Part shown: piece by piece, positions 42,738 to 50,466 of the stretch
Layout of the letters: each line of letters opens with the position of its first letter
How positions within the stretch are numbered: the stretch's first letter is position 1
From: Streptomyces griseus subsp. griseus
GTDB taxonomy: Bacteria; Actinomycetota; Actinomycetes; Streptomycetales; Streptomycetaceae
Length of the DNA: 64,000 bases
NCBI RefSeq assembly: GCF_000720255.1
Contig: NZ_JOJE01000029.1
Span: 32,979 to 96,978 of the forward strand
Direction: 5' to 3'
Made by a program: the position numbers and the translations under genes
Notes under the pieces: model-generated
The model's database searches: none
What the model was told of the DNA's origin: nothing
The model's input: only the letters and a program-made list of their open reading frames with translations

Positions 42738-43205
42738 TCAGGACGCGTGGGCGCGCAGTGCGGCCAGTGCCCGGTCGGCGTGGGTGTTCATGCGCAGTTC
42801 GCTGCGGACGACCTCCAGGACGGTCCGGTCCTGCGCGATGACGAAGGTGACCCGTTTGGTGGGGGCCAGCGAGAAACCGCGCTTCACGCCGAACCGCTCC
42901 CGAATCTTCCCCTCGGCGTCGGAGAGCAGCGGCATGCCCAGCGAGTGCTGCCCGGCGAACTCCTGCTGGCGGTCGACGGAGTCCCCGCTGATGCCGACGG
43001 GGCGGGCGCCGACGGCGGCGAACTCGGCGGCGAGGTCCCGGAAGTGGCAGGCCTCGGCGGTGCAGCCGGCCGTGAGGGCGGCCGGGTAGAAGAAGAGGAC
43101 CACCGGGCCCTCGGCGAGCAGTTCCGAGAGGCTGCGCTCGGTCCCGGTCTCGTCCGGCAGCGAGAAGTCCTCGATCCGGTCGCCGACCTTGAGGTTCTCC
43201 GTCAT
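42738..43205 (-). CDS. Peroxiredoxin, BCP/PrxQ type
   Basis: 155 residues from ATG 43205. The peroxidatic and resolving Cys are five apart in PAALTAGCTAEACHFRD, the arrangement of bacterioferritin-comigratory/PrxQ enzymes, with FSLPDETGTERSLSELLAEGPVVLFFYP before it. It reduces peroxides with thiol help in the cytosol. The ATGA start overlaps the DoxX stop, so the two are coupled and may act together in thiol/peroxide handling. Confidence 0.92.
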   Translation of the reverse strand: MTENLKVGDRIEDFSLPDETGTERSLSELLAEGPVVLFFYPAALTAGCTAEACHFRDLAAEFAAVGARPVGISGDSVDRQQEFAGQHSLGMPLLSDAEGKIRERFGVKRGFSLAPTKRVTFVIAQDRTVLEVVRSELRMNTHADRALAALRAHAS

Positions 43206-43582
43206 GACCGGCCCTCCGCGCTCTTGGCGACGCTGCGCGCCCACAGCACCAGGGGCAGCTGCAGGGGCAGTCGGCCGAAGGCGGCGGCCTTCTGCGGTGC
43301 GGGACGGTGGCGCCAGTCCACGGCCATCTTCACGTTGGCGGGGAACACGCCGACGAAGAACGCCGCCGTGGCGAGACCGGCGACCCGCCGGGTCCGGGGC
43401 AGCGCCACACCGGCGGCGAGCGCCAGCGCGGCGACGCCACTGGCGTACGTCCAGGTCCGGGGCGAGCCCGGCAGGGCGCGCGGCACGGTCGCGTCGAACT
43501 GCCGTGGACTGGCGAAGTGGGCGACGCCCGCCGTGGCCAGCAGGCCCGCGAGCAGCAGGGATGAGCGTTCGGACCGTGGCAC
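43202..43582 (-). CDS. DoxX-family membrane protein
   Basis: 126 residues from GTG 43582 (GAGGAGGAACC upstream). Four hydrophobic segments: LLLAGLLATAGVAHFASP, WTYASGVAALALAAGVALP, VAGLATAAFFVGVFPANVKMAVDW and LPLQLPLVLWARSV. DoxX-like membrane proteins support redox homeostasis together with superoxide or thiol systems. It is coupled to the downstream peroxiredoxin. Confidence 0.82.
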   Translation of the reverse strand: MPRSERSSLLLAGLLATAGVAHFASPRQFDATVPRALPGSPRTWTYASGVAALALAAGVALPRTRRVAGLATAAFFVGVFPANVKMAVDWRHRPAPQKAAAFGRLPLQLPLVLWARSVAKSAEGRS

Positions 43583-43706
43583 GGTTCCTCCTCTGACGAC
43601 CTGCCGCGCGATATTACGCGACGGTAGCCCGAGGCAACCCATCGGGCCCCACCCTTCTCAAGTCCGCTGCAGACAGAGGGAGATGGGGGCGGCGATCAAC
43701 CCCCTG

Positions 43707-44216
43707 TCACGCCGTGGGCAGCCGCTGTTCCGTCCCCTCCTCGACGGCGTGGGCGAGGAAGTCGTCGACCATGCGGTGGAAGAGGGTGGCGAGCCGGCGC
43801 AGGTCCTCCGGGTCCCAGTCGGCCAGCGCCATCTGCATGCCACGCGATCCGGCTTCCCGGATCCGGCCGATGGCCCGGCGTCCGGCGTCGGTGAGCTCGA
43901 TGCGCTGGGCGCGGCCGTCGTCGGGGTCGGGGACGCGGGTGACATAGCCGGACCTCTGCAGCTGTTGCACCGTCCGGGTGACGTGGGAGGCTTCCACTCC
44001 GAGCCGCGCGGCCAGCTCGCCCGGCCGCAGCGGCTCCGAGTCGGCGATCTGGCGCAGCAGCGCCACGGCGGCCCGGTCCAGCGGCACACCGGCCAGGGCC
44101 ATCAGCCGTTCGTGCTGGCGGGCTCGGGTGCTCAGGTAGGTGATCCGGTTGAGCGCACGCTCGATCTCGGTCACTTCCGGGGAGGCGGAGGCCGTGGGGA
44201 GCCGTTCGGTGGACAT
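43707..44216 (-). CDS. MarR-family regulator
   Basis: 169 residues from ATG 44216; GTG 44225 would add three residues. The winged helix is ALLRQIADSEPLRPGELAARLGVEASHVTRTVQQLQRSGYVTRVPDPDDGRAQRIELTDAGR with the DxRxxR-like wing PDDGRAQR. Dimerisation helices flank it. It follows the ferredoxin reductase by 34 bases. A CTTG/CAAG-type motif just upstream (44238-44255) recurs twice before the response regulator gene at 47.8 kb, so it probably represses both itself and that gene; its ligand is unknown, perhaps an aromatic substrate of the P450. Confidence 0.9.
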   Translation of the reverse strand: MSTERLPTASASPEVTEIERALNRITYLSTRARQHERLMALAGVPLDRAAVALLRQIADSEPLRPGELAARLGVEASHVTRTVQQLQRSGYVTRVPDPDDGRAQRIELTDAGRRAIGRIREAGSRGMQMALADWDPEDLRRLATLFHRMVDDFLAHAVEEGTEQRLPTA

Positions 44217-44237
44217 GAGCCCCACTTTACCATCTTG

Positions 44238-44255
44238 TTGCGTGACTCAATTAAG
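44238..44255. promoter_or_regulatory. Candidate MarR operator, copy 1
   Basis: TTGCGTGACTCAATTAAG overlaps the stop codon of the ferredoxin reductase and lies 22 bases upstream of the marR ATG. It shares TTGC(C/G)TGACTCAA(G/T)TAA with two sites at 47844 and 47870. Half-sites TTG and CAA are separated by 7 bases. Confidence 0.6.
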
Positions 44256-45423
44256 TTACTCGGTGACCCGCCACCTCATCCCAGGACGCCCGGGACGCGA
44301 TCGACCGGCGCCACAGCCGGATCACCTTCGGCGGCATGCCCACCGCCAGCGCTCCGGTCACCCGGGCGCCCGTGCGGTACGCGGCCACGAACCGCCGCTC
44401 GGCGAGGTCCCCCTCCACCACGGCGACCTCGTCGTGCCCGCGCAGGAAGCCGTACGCCTGGACCTTCATGTCGTACTGGTCCGACCAGAAGTACGGCACC
44501 GGCGCGAACGGCTTCCGTCCCTCGGGACGGAGCAGGTTGCGCGCGGCGGCCATGCCCTGCTCGGCGGCGTTCGTACGGTGTTCGACCCGCATCGCCGTCC
44601 CGAACAGCGGGTTGTGCCAGCGGGCCACGTCACCGGCCGCGTAGACCCCCTCGGCGGCCTCCAGGTAGGCGTCACAGACGACACCGTCACCCACGGCCAG
44701 CCCGCTGTCGGCCAGCCATTCGGTGTTGGGCAGCGACCCGACCGCCACGAGCACCTCGTCGGCCTCGACCACCTCGCCGTCGGCGAGCCGTACGGCGCGG
44801 TCGCCCACCTCGGTCACCGTGACCCCGGTGCGCAGCTCGACGCCCCGGTCGAGGTGGGCCCGCGAAAGCATCCGGCCGACCTCCTCGCCCACGGCGTGTG
44901 CCAGCGGCACCGGCGCCGGTTCGAGCAGCGTCACCCGGGCCCCGAGACGCCAGGCCACGGCGGCGGCCTCCGCCCCGAGGAACCCGGCGCCCACCACGAC
45001 GAGATGCCGGCCCGGACCCAGCCGCTCCCGCAGCGCCAGCGCGTCAGACAGGGTGCGCAGGACATGGCCGCCTCCGCCCGGCAGCCGGCGCGCTCTGACC
45101 CCGGTGGCCACGATCAGACCGTCGTACGGCACCCGCGACCCGTCGGCCAGCCGGACGACCCGGCCGGCCAGGTCGAGGCCGGTCGCGGCGGTGCCCAGGC
45201 GCAGGTCGAGGTCGAGGGCGGCGATGTCGTCGGCGGCGCGCAGTACCAGCCGGTCGGCCTCCCAGTCGGAGGCGAGCAGCTGCTTCGACAGCGGCGGCCG
45301 GTCGTACGGAGGGTGCGGTTCGTCGCCTATGAGGGTCAGGGTGCCGTCGTAGCCCTCTCGGCGGAGCGTCTCGGCGGCCGCGAGCCCGGCGGCACAGGCG
45401 CCGACGACGACGGCTCGGTTCAC
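44251..45423 (-). CDS. FAD-dependent ferredoxin reductase
   Basis: 390 residues from GTG 45423. FAD-binding AVVVGACAAGLAAAETLRREGYDG, NAD-binding HLVVVGAGFLGAEAAAVAWRLGARVTLLE and the second FAD site VYAAGDVARWHNP are all visible, followed by the typical EHRTNAAEQG and MKVQAYG reductase C-terminus. It passes electrons from NAD(P)H to the adjoining 3Fe-4S ferredoxin and on to the P450. GTGA overlap with the ferredoxin gene shows coupling. Confidence 0.92.
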   Translation of the reverse strand: MNRAVVVGACAAGLAAAETLRREGYDGTLTLIGDEPHPPYDRPPLSKQLLASDWEADRLVLRAADDIAALDLDLRLGTAATGLDLAGRVVRLADGSRVPYDGLIVATGVRARRLPGGGGHVLRTLSDALALRERLGPGRHLVVVGAGFLGAEAAAVAWRLGARVTLLEPAPVPLAHAVGEEVGRMLSRAHLDRGVELRTGVTVTEVGDRAVRLADGEVVEADEVLVAVGSLPNTEWLADSGLAVGDGVVCDAYLEAAEGVYAAGDVARWHNPLFGTAMRVEHRTNAAEQGMAAARNLLRPEGRKPFAPVPYFWSDQYDMKVQAYGFLRGHDEVAVVEGDLAERRFVAAYRTGARVTGALAVGMPPKVIRLWRRSIASRASWDEVAGHRVT

Positions 45424-45614
45424 TTCTCGACCAGCCGGATCGCGGCCGCGGGGCAGACCGCGACCGCCTCACGCACGCTGTCGAGGTGTTCGGCGCCGGG
45501 CCGCTCCGCCAGCAGGACCGCGATGCCGTCGTCGTCCTGGTCGAACACCTCCATGGCTGCGACCACGCACTGCCCCGAGGCGACGCACTTGTCGGCTTCG
45601 AGTTCCACCTTCAT
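45420..45614 (-). CDS. 3Fe-4S ferredoxin
   Basis: 64 residues. Cluster ligands are CVASGQC plus a C-terminal CP (AVCPAAAIRL), with the second cysteine position of the 4Fe motif changed, as in actinobacterial P450 ferredoxins of the SuaB/SoyB type. AAGGGG lies before ATG 45614. It is the electron carrier between the reductase and the P450 of the same operon. Confidence 0.93.
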   Translation of the reverse strand: MKVELEADKCVASGQCVVAAMEVFDQDDDGIAVLLAERPGAEHLDSVREAVAVCPAAAIRLVEK

Positions 45615-45654
45615 GAAAATCCCCTTCGTCGTTCGGTTGCGGGACGGGGAGCCG

Positions 45655-46887
45655 TCACCAGGACACGGGCAGTTCGTGCACGCCGTAGATGAAGGCGTCG
45701 TGCTTGAACCGGACGTCCTCCGGGGCGCAGGCGAGCTTCAGGGTCGGGATGCGCCGGTAGAGGGTGCCGTAGACGACCTGGAGCTCCATCCGCGCCAGCG
45801 GCTGACCCAGGCACTGGTGGACGCCGAAGCCGAAGGCGACATGGCGGCGGGCGTCGCGGGTGAGGTCGAGGCGGTCGGGGTCGGGAAAGACCGCGGGGTC
45901 GCGGTTCGCGATCTCGTTGACCATGATCACGCCTTCGCCCGCGCGGAGGACCTGACCGCCGATCTCGATGTCCTCGGTGACCGCCCGACGTCGTCCGAGG
46001 TGGGTGATGTGCAGGTAACGCAGCAGCTCCTCGACCGCGGAGGCGACGAGCTTCGGATCGCCGGTGTCCCGCAAGAGGGCGAGCTGGCCGGGGTTCCGCA
46101 GGAGGGCGAGCGTGCCGAGCGCGATCATGTTGGCGGTGGTCTCGTGGCCCGCGATCAGCAGGAGCAGCGCCATCTCCGTCGCCTGCCGGTGGTCGATCTC
46201 CCCGGCGGTGATCCGCCCGGCGATGCCCGACAGCAGGTCGCCCTGCGGTCGGGCGAGCCGCTCGGAGAGGAGTCGGGACAGGTACCCGGCCACCTCCCGG
46301 CTCGCCGCGCCCCGCTGCTCGGGGGTGGCGTCCCGGTGGACCATGGTCTTGGTGTTGTCCTGGAAGAAGTCGTGGTCGGCGTAGGGCACGCCGAGCAGTT
46401 CGCAGATGACCAGCGAGGGGATCGGCAGGGCGAACGCCTCCACGAGGTCCACGGGCCTCGGTCCGGCCAGCAGTTCGTCGATCAGGTCGTCCGCGATCCG
46501 CTGCACGGTGGGCCGCAGGGCCTCCACCTTCTTGATGGCGAAGGGCGCCGTCACCATCCGGCGCAGCCGGGCGTGCTCGGGGTCGTCCATCATGATGAAG
46601 CTGAGCTTGCCCTCGCCACCCCCGGGTGAGGCCTTGGTCGGATAGCCCGGGGTGTCGGTGTCCGCGCTGACCCTCGGATCGCCCAGCAGCGCCCGCTGCT
46701 CGGCGTACCGGGTCACCAGCCACGGCTCACTGCCGTCCCACAGGCGCACCTTCGTCAACGGCCCCCGCTCCTGGAGCTCCTTGAGCTCGGGAGGCGGATC
46801 GAAGGGGCAGCGGGCCGCCCGGGGCATCGGGAACTCGGGGACGGCGTCCGGCGCTTCGGGCACGGCACCCGCCAGGGGATGGGCCAT
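45655..46887 (-). CDS. Cytochrome P450, CYP105-like
   Basis: 410 residues. I-helix LLLLIAGHETTANMIALGTLALL, K-helix EELLRYLHI (ExxR) and heme loop VAFGFGVHQCLGQPLARMELQ are intact. The overall sequence, followed by its own ferredoxin and reductase, matches the CYP105 (sulfonylurea/xenobiotic-hydroxylating) type. GAGGAG lies 5-6 bases before ATG 46887. With the ferredoxin and reductase it forms a complete three-component monooxygenase, probably inducible by xenobiotics. Confidence 0.92.
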   Translation of the reverse strand: MAHPLAGAVPEAPDAVPEFPMPRAARCPFDPPPELKELQERGPLTKVRLWDGSEPWLVTRYAEQRALLGDPRVSADTDTPGYPTKASPGGGEGKLSFIMMDDPEHARLRRMVTAPFAIKKVEALRPTVQRIADDLIDELLAGPRPVDLVEAFALPIPSLVICELLGVPYADHDFFQDNTKTMVHRDATPEQRGAASREVAGYLSRLLSERLARPQGDLLSGIAGRITAGEIDHRQATEMALLLLIAGHETTANMIALGTLALLRNPGQLALLRDTGDPKLVASAVEELLRYLHITHLGRRRAVTEDIEIGGQVLRAGEGVIMVNEIANRDPAVFPDPDRLDLTRDARRHVAFGFGVHQCLGQPLARMELQVVYGTLYRRIPTLKLACAPEDVRFKHDAFIYGVHELPVSW

Positions 46888-46990
46888 GTCTCTCCTCGGT
46901 CAATGGGGGGCTCCGGGCCGGCGGGAGAGCCGGGATGATGGGGCGAGGCCTCGATGAGCACATGCAAACAGAGGGGGCTGACACCGTCCG

Positions 46991-47004
46991 GTCAGTTCCC
47001 TGAC
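46991..47004. promoter_or_regulatory. Inverted repeat GTCAG-TTCC-CTGAC before the P450
   Basis: A perfect 5-base inverted repeat around TTCC, extended imperfectly by TCCG/CGGA, lies 104 bases upstream of the P450 start, in the only intergenic space available for its promoter. It differs from the MarR-site motif, so another regulator, such as the nearby TetR or response regulator, could bind it. Confidence 0.35.
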
Positions 47005-47084
47005 GGAAACCTGACGTGACCTGGATCACGCCACGGACGGCGTCCGGTGAACCCCGCACCACCGAAGGGGAGCCTCGACCCTCT

Positions 47085-47822
47085 TCAGCGCATCCCCTCG
47101 AGCTCCCCCAGCCAGTAGCCGAAGCCCCGCCGGGTGTGGATGAGTGCCGACTCGCCCCGGTCCACCTTGCGGCGCAACCGGGAGACGAGTTGCTCCATCG
47201 CGTTGCCCCCGCGGAAGTCACCCCAGACGTACCGGCTGATCTGCTCCTTGGACAGCACCCGGTGCGCGTTGACGAGGAGGTGACGCAACAGCCGGTACTC
47301 GGCGGGCGTGAGGTGCAGCTCCCGGGAGCCGCGCCGGGCCTGACAGAGGGCGTCGTCCAGGATCAGGTCGCGGTAGGACAGGGGCGCCCCCCGGTGACCG
47401 GGGCCCGCCGCGCGCAGCAAGACCTTGATCCTGGCGAGGACTTCGGCCATACGGAAGGGCTTGGTGACGTAGTCCTTCTCCCCCGGGCCGAATTCGGCGA
47501 GTTCGGGAAGGATCCGGTCCAGGGACTCGCAGGCGGCCAGATAGAGGACCGGCGGACGGTGGGCGATCGTCGGACGACCGGCCGCACCCACTCCCTCGAG
47601 GGCCACCGGCTCCAGGTCGACGACCACCAGGTCGAACCGCTGCTCGGCGAGCCGGACCAGGGCCTCGGTGACCGTGTCGGTGACGCGGATCCGGTAGCCG
47701 GCGAGCTCCAGGGTGGTGCCGAGGAGGTCGGCGACGCCCGGCTCACCGGCCACGATCAGGACACGCTGACCGGCGCCGCGGGCGAGCTTCGTGGTCGGCG
47801 TTGCCTGCGGTAACTGGGGCAT
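47085..47822 (-). CDS. Atypical OmpR-type response regulator
   Basis: 245 residues. The receiver domain has the phosphoacceptor-position Asp in VVVDLEP and the conserved Lys in YVTKPF, but the acidic pair expected at the first strand (usually DD) reads VLIVAGEPG, and the switch Ser/Thr region is YLAACES. Phosphorylation by the normal Mg2+-dependent route is thus doubtful. The winged helix LHLTPAEYRLLRHLLVNAHRVLSKEQISRYVWG and the recognition helix AMEQLVSRLRRKVD are complete. There is no partner kinase. Two MarR-type motifs precede it, so its level may be set by the MarR protein. Confidence 0.88.
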   Translation of the reverse strand: MPQLPQATPTTKLARGAGQRVLIVAGEPGVADLLGTTLELAGYRIRVTDTVTEALVRLAEQRFDLVVVDLEPVALEGVGAAGRPTIAHRPPVLYLAACESLDRILPELAEFGPGEKDYVTKPFRMAEVLARIKVLLRAAGPGHRGAPLSYRDLILDDALCQARRGSRELHLTPAEYRLLRHLLVNAHRVLSKEQISRYVWGDFRGGNAMEQLVSRLRRKVDRGESALIHTRRGFGYWLGELEGMR

Positions 47823-47843
47823 GGATCCACCCTACCCTTCTGC

Positions 47844-47887
47844 TTGCCTGACTCAAGTAACCGCTTCACTTGCCTGACTCAAGTAAT
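47844..47887. promoter_or_regulatory. Tandem MarR-type sites before the response regulator
   Basis: TTGCCTGACTCAAGTAA occurs at 47844-47860 and again at 47870-47886, 26 bases apart. The second has a perfect ACTTG-N7-CAAGT inverted repeat. The pair begins 22 bases upstream of the start codon at 47822, where binding would block transcription. The same motif precedes marR. Confidence 0.65.
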
Positions 47888-47970
47888 CCCTGGGAGGTGT
47901 GGGGGCCCGGCCGGCCCCGGCCGAGGGCGTTGAGCGCTGAGCCGCGTCCGGCTTGGCGCATGGGTGTGGG

Positions 47971-48639
47971 TCAGCGCGGGGACGTGGAGCAGCGCGTGGG
48001 CGTGAAGGGCGCCAGCCAGAGGCCGACGATGGCGTCGACCAGCCCGGTGGCGGCCTCCTGCCAGGTGGCGCGCGGCGTGGGGGTGCCCTCGGCGAGGGCA
48101 CGCTCGCGCTCGGCGGTGGTGTGCAGGATCAGATGGCGTGCCATGTCGCCGCGCTCGGCGCGGACCTCGGCGGGCAGCTCGTTCAGGCAGCGGTCGAGTC
48201 CGTCGACGACCGGCCGCATGGAGGGCGCCGTGAGGGACTCCTCGACCATGATCGGGTACAGCGCCGGGTCGGTCATCACCTGGGCGCAGAAGCGGGCGTA
48301 CCAGGTGGGCGAGCCCAGCGCCGCCAGGTGCTCGGTGACCGGACGGACCAGGCAGGACACCCAGTCATGCAGGTCGGCCGAGTCGTCGAGGCCGGCCACC
48401 AGGCGGGCGCGGCCCTCCTCGATCCGGGCGGCGTGCTTGCGGACGATGGCGCGGACCAGGTCGGTCTTGGTGCCGAAGTGGTAGCCGACGGCCGTGTTGT
48501 TGCCCTGCCCCGCCGCCTCGCTGACCCGGCGGTTGGACACGGCGTACACGCCCCGCTCGGCGAACAGCCGCTCGGCCGCGGTCAGGATCAGCTCCCGGGT
48601 CGCCCCGGCCTGCTCCGCCCGTACCGCCCTGCCCGCCAT
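47971..48639 (-). CDS. TetR-family regulator
   Basis: 222 residues from ATG 48639. The DNA-binding domain reads ELILTAAERLFAERGVYAVSNRRVSEAAGQGNNTAVGYHFGTKTDLVRAIV, with a ligand-binding C-terminus (TEHLAALGSPTWYARFCAQVMTDPALYPIM). A longer frame to 48798 is rejected as non-homologous. It may regulate the adjacent response regulator/P450 group on the same strand or act elsewhere. No clear palindrome was found before it. Confidence 0.88.
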   Translation of the reverse strand: MAGRAVRAEQAGATRELILTAAERLFAERGVYAVSNRRVSEAAGQGNNTAVGYHFGTKTDLVRAIVRKHAARIEEGRARLVAGLDDSADLHDWVSCLVRPVTEHLAALGSPTWYARFCAQVMTDPALYPIMVEESLTAPSMRPVVDGLDRCLNELPAEVRAERGDMARHLILHTTAERERALAEGTPTPRATWQEAATGLVDAIVGLWLAPFTPTRCSTSPR

Positions 48640-48773
48640 GATCACCACCGTACCGGGACTGCGCACCACCCCTGAGCGGCCAGTCCCTCGAACCGCCCGG
48701 GGCCCACCGCCTGCACGCGGTCTTCGGAGCGGAAGCCTACGCAACGACACGGCTGCCGTGGCCGCCGGTCCCC

Positions 48774-48977
48774 ATGGCATCCCCCTCCGCCCACACACAC
48801 CACGTCGAGAGGAACGACGTCACCGCGCGAACGACCCTGCGGCGGGCGGCCCGGGCTTCGGTGTTCGTCACCGTGCTGCTGCTCACCGCGACCGGCACGG
48901 CGCCGGTGGTGGCTGCCGGCCGCTGCCCGAGACCGTGCCGCTGGTCCGGCGGATCGCGGGGGCGAAGCGGAGGCTGA
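48774..48977 (+). other. Short signal-peptide-bearing reading frame, probable remnant
   Basis: 67 codons with RTTLRRAARASVFVTVLLLTATGTAPVVAAG, a convincing signal peptide, then Arg/Cys/Gly-rich sequence without character. It is probably the beginning of a secreted protein truncated by rearrangement, adjoining the decayed regulator. No ribosome site is evident. Confidence 0.4.
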
Positions 48978-48991
48978 CAGCGGGGTGGGCG

Positions 48992-49266
48992 GGCCGCAGC
49001 GGCTGCCTCGGCAAGGACGTCACCGCCGAGCACTCCTCGACGGCATCCGCACGGTGGCCGCCGGGGAGTCCCTGCTCTCGCCGCACGCCACCCGGGTGCT
49101 CATCACGCGGTCCCCCCGCGGGACTCCCGGCTCGCGGCCCTCGAGGACCCGGCCGCGCCGACCGCCCGTGACCGCGAGCTGATGAACTGGGTGGCGGAGG
49201 GGCACTCCCACGTCATCGCCCACCAGTCCGGTCCGGTGCAGGCTCCGCCGCCCGCCGGGTCCTGAG
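48992..49266 (+). pseudogene. Decayed NarL/LuxR-type response regulator
   Basis: Three frames in succession match the end of a NarL-type regulator. SGCLGKDVTAE is the end of a receiver domain; after a one-base loss at about 49032, LLDGIRTVAAGESLLSPHATRVLI is the linker; after another shift near 49110, RLAALEDPAAPTARDRELMNWVAEGHSHVIA is a degenerate LuxR HTH start. The receiver core and the recognition helix are missing. The gene is dead. Confidence 0.7.
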
Positions 49267-49331
49267 TCCGTTCAGGCGAAACCGGCGTACGCGGTGCGTG
49301 GCGACGCCCGGGTGCGTCGACATCTTCCCCC

Positions 49332-50324
49332 GTGACGTCAACCGTGCCCCTCCCCCTCATCGCGCCCATGCTGGCCACGCCCGGCACGCTGCCGCCGGCC
49401 GCGCAGGACGCCCGCTGGGCCTACGAGACCAAGCAGGACGGCCAGCGGGTGGTGGTCTATCTCGCCGGGGACGGAAGCGTCCTGCTGCGGGCCCGCTCCG
49501 GGGAGGACATCACCGGCGCCTACCCCGAACTCGCGGCGCTGGGCACCGCCCTCGGCACCACGCCGGCCGTACTGGACGGCGAGGTCCTGGCGCTGGACGA
49601 CGAGGGCCGCGCGAACTTCCAGCTGCTCCAGTCCCGGATGGGCCTGGCCCACTCCCCCGGCCGCGCCGCGCGCCAGGCGGCCAAGGTGCCCGCCCATCTC
49701 GTCCTGTTCGACGTGATGCACCTCGGGCGGGACTCCCTCCTGCCCCAGCCTTACGCGGCGCGGCGGGCGCGGCTGGAGGAGCTCGGCCTGACGGGGACGT
49801 TCTGGTCGACACCGGCGGCGATCACCGGCCACGGCCGGCAGGCCCTGGCGGCCACCCTCGAACACGGCCTGGAGGGCCTGGTCTGCAAGCGGCTCGACTC
49901 GGTGTACGAACCCGGGGTGCGCTCCCGTGCCTGGATCAAGATCCGCAACATGCGCAGCGCGGATGTCGTCGTCGGCGGCTGGCTGCCCGGCAGGGGGCGC
50001 CTGTCGGGCCTGCCCGGCGCGCTGCTGGTCGGCCAGCGGGCGGCGGGGCGGTTGCGCTACGTCGGCGGCGTGGGCACCGGCTGGAGCGAGGCCGAACGCG
50101 CCGAACTCGCCGGGCTGCTGGCGGCCGACGCGACCGGTGTGTGCCCCTTCGACCCGGTGCCGCGGGTGCCGGGCGCCCACTGGGTGCTGCCCCGGCTGGT
50201 CGGCGAGGTCCGCTACAGCACCCGTACCCGGGCCGGGATGCTGCGTCAGCCGTCGTGGCTGCGGCTGCGTCCGGACCTCACGCCGGAGGAGTCCGCCGCC
50301 GACATTCCGGACGACGCCGTCTGA
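49332..50324 (+). CDS. ATP-dependent DNA ligase (LigC/LigD-ligase type)
   Basis: 330 residues from GTG 49332. The adenylated Lys is K34 in YETKQDGQR (KxDG), followed by LLRARSGEDITGAYPEL, VLDGEVLALDDEGRANFQLLQ, EGLVCKRLDSVYEPGVRS and WIKIRNMRSADVVVGGWLPG: motifs I, Ia, III, IV and V of ATP-dependent ligases. Length fits stand-alone NHEJ-type ligases. It seals nicks or breaks with ATP. The separate phosphoesterase at 37.7 kb is the other NHEJ-like piece in this window. Confidence 0.92.
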   Translation: MTSTVPLPLIAPMLATPGTLPPAAQDARWAYETKQDGQRVVVYLAGDGSVLLRARSGEDITGAYPELAALGTALGTTPAVLDGEVLALDDEGRANFQLLQSRMGLAHSPGRAARQAAKVPAHLVLFDVMHLGRDSLLPQPYAARRARLEELGLTGTFWSTPAAITGHGRQALAATLEHGLEGLVCKRLDSVYEPGVRSRAWIKIRNMRSADVVVGGWLPGRGRLSGLPGALLVGQRAAGRLRYVGGVGTGWSEAERAELAGLLAADATGVCPFDPVPRVPGAHWVLPRLVGEVRYSTRTRAGMLRQPSWLRLRPDLTPEESAADIPDDAV

Positions 50325-50466
50325 AACGACGTCATGATCCGAGTATTGGCCCGCGCTTCACTGTGGATACGCCTGCGAACCCTTGGCACGGCAGGGGAAA
50401 GCGGGGAAGCTGAACCTCCTTTTCCCCCACAGCCGTTGGGCTGCGCCCGGATCAGAGGAGGACGCA

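Noticed and set aside
40370..42841. An 823-codon plus-strand frame opposite the SpoIIE phosphatase, and a 770-codon frame following it
   Set aside because: Shadows of the minus-strand phosphatase, peroxiredoxin and DoxX genes with no domain signatures.
48985..49182. A 65-codon plus-strand gene
   Set aside because: It is one segment of the frameshifted NarL-type remnant and lacks a proper start and end.
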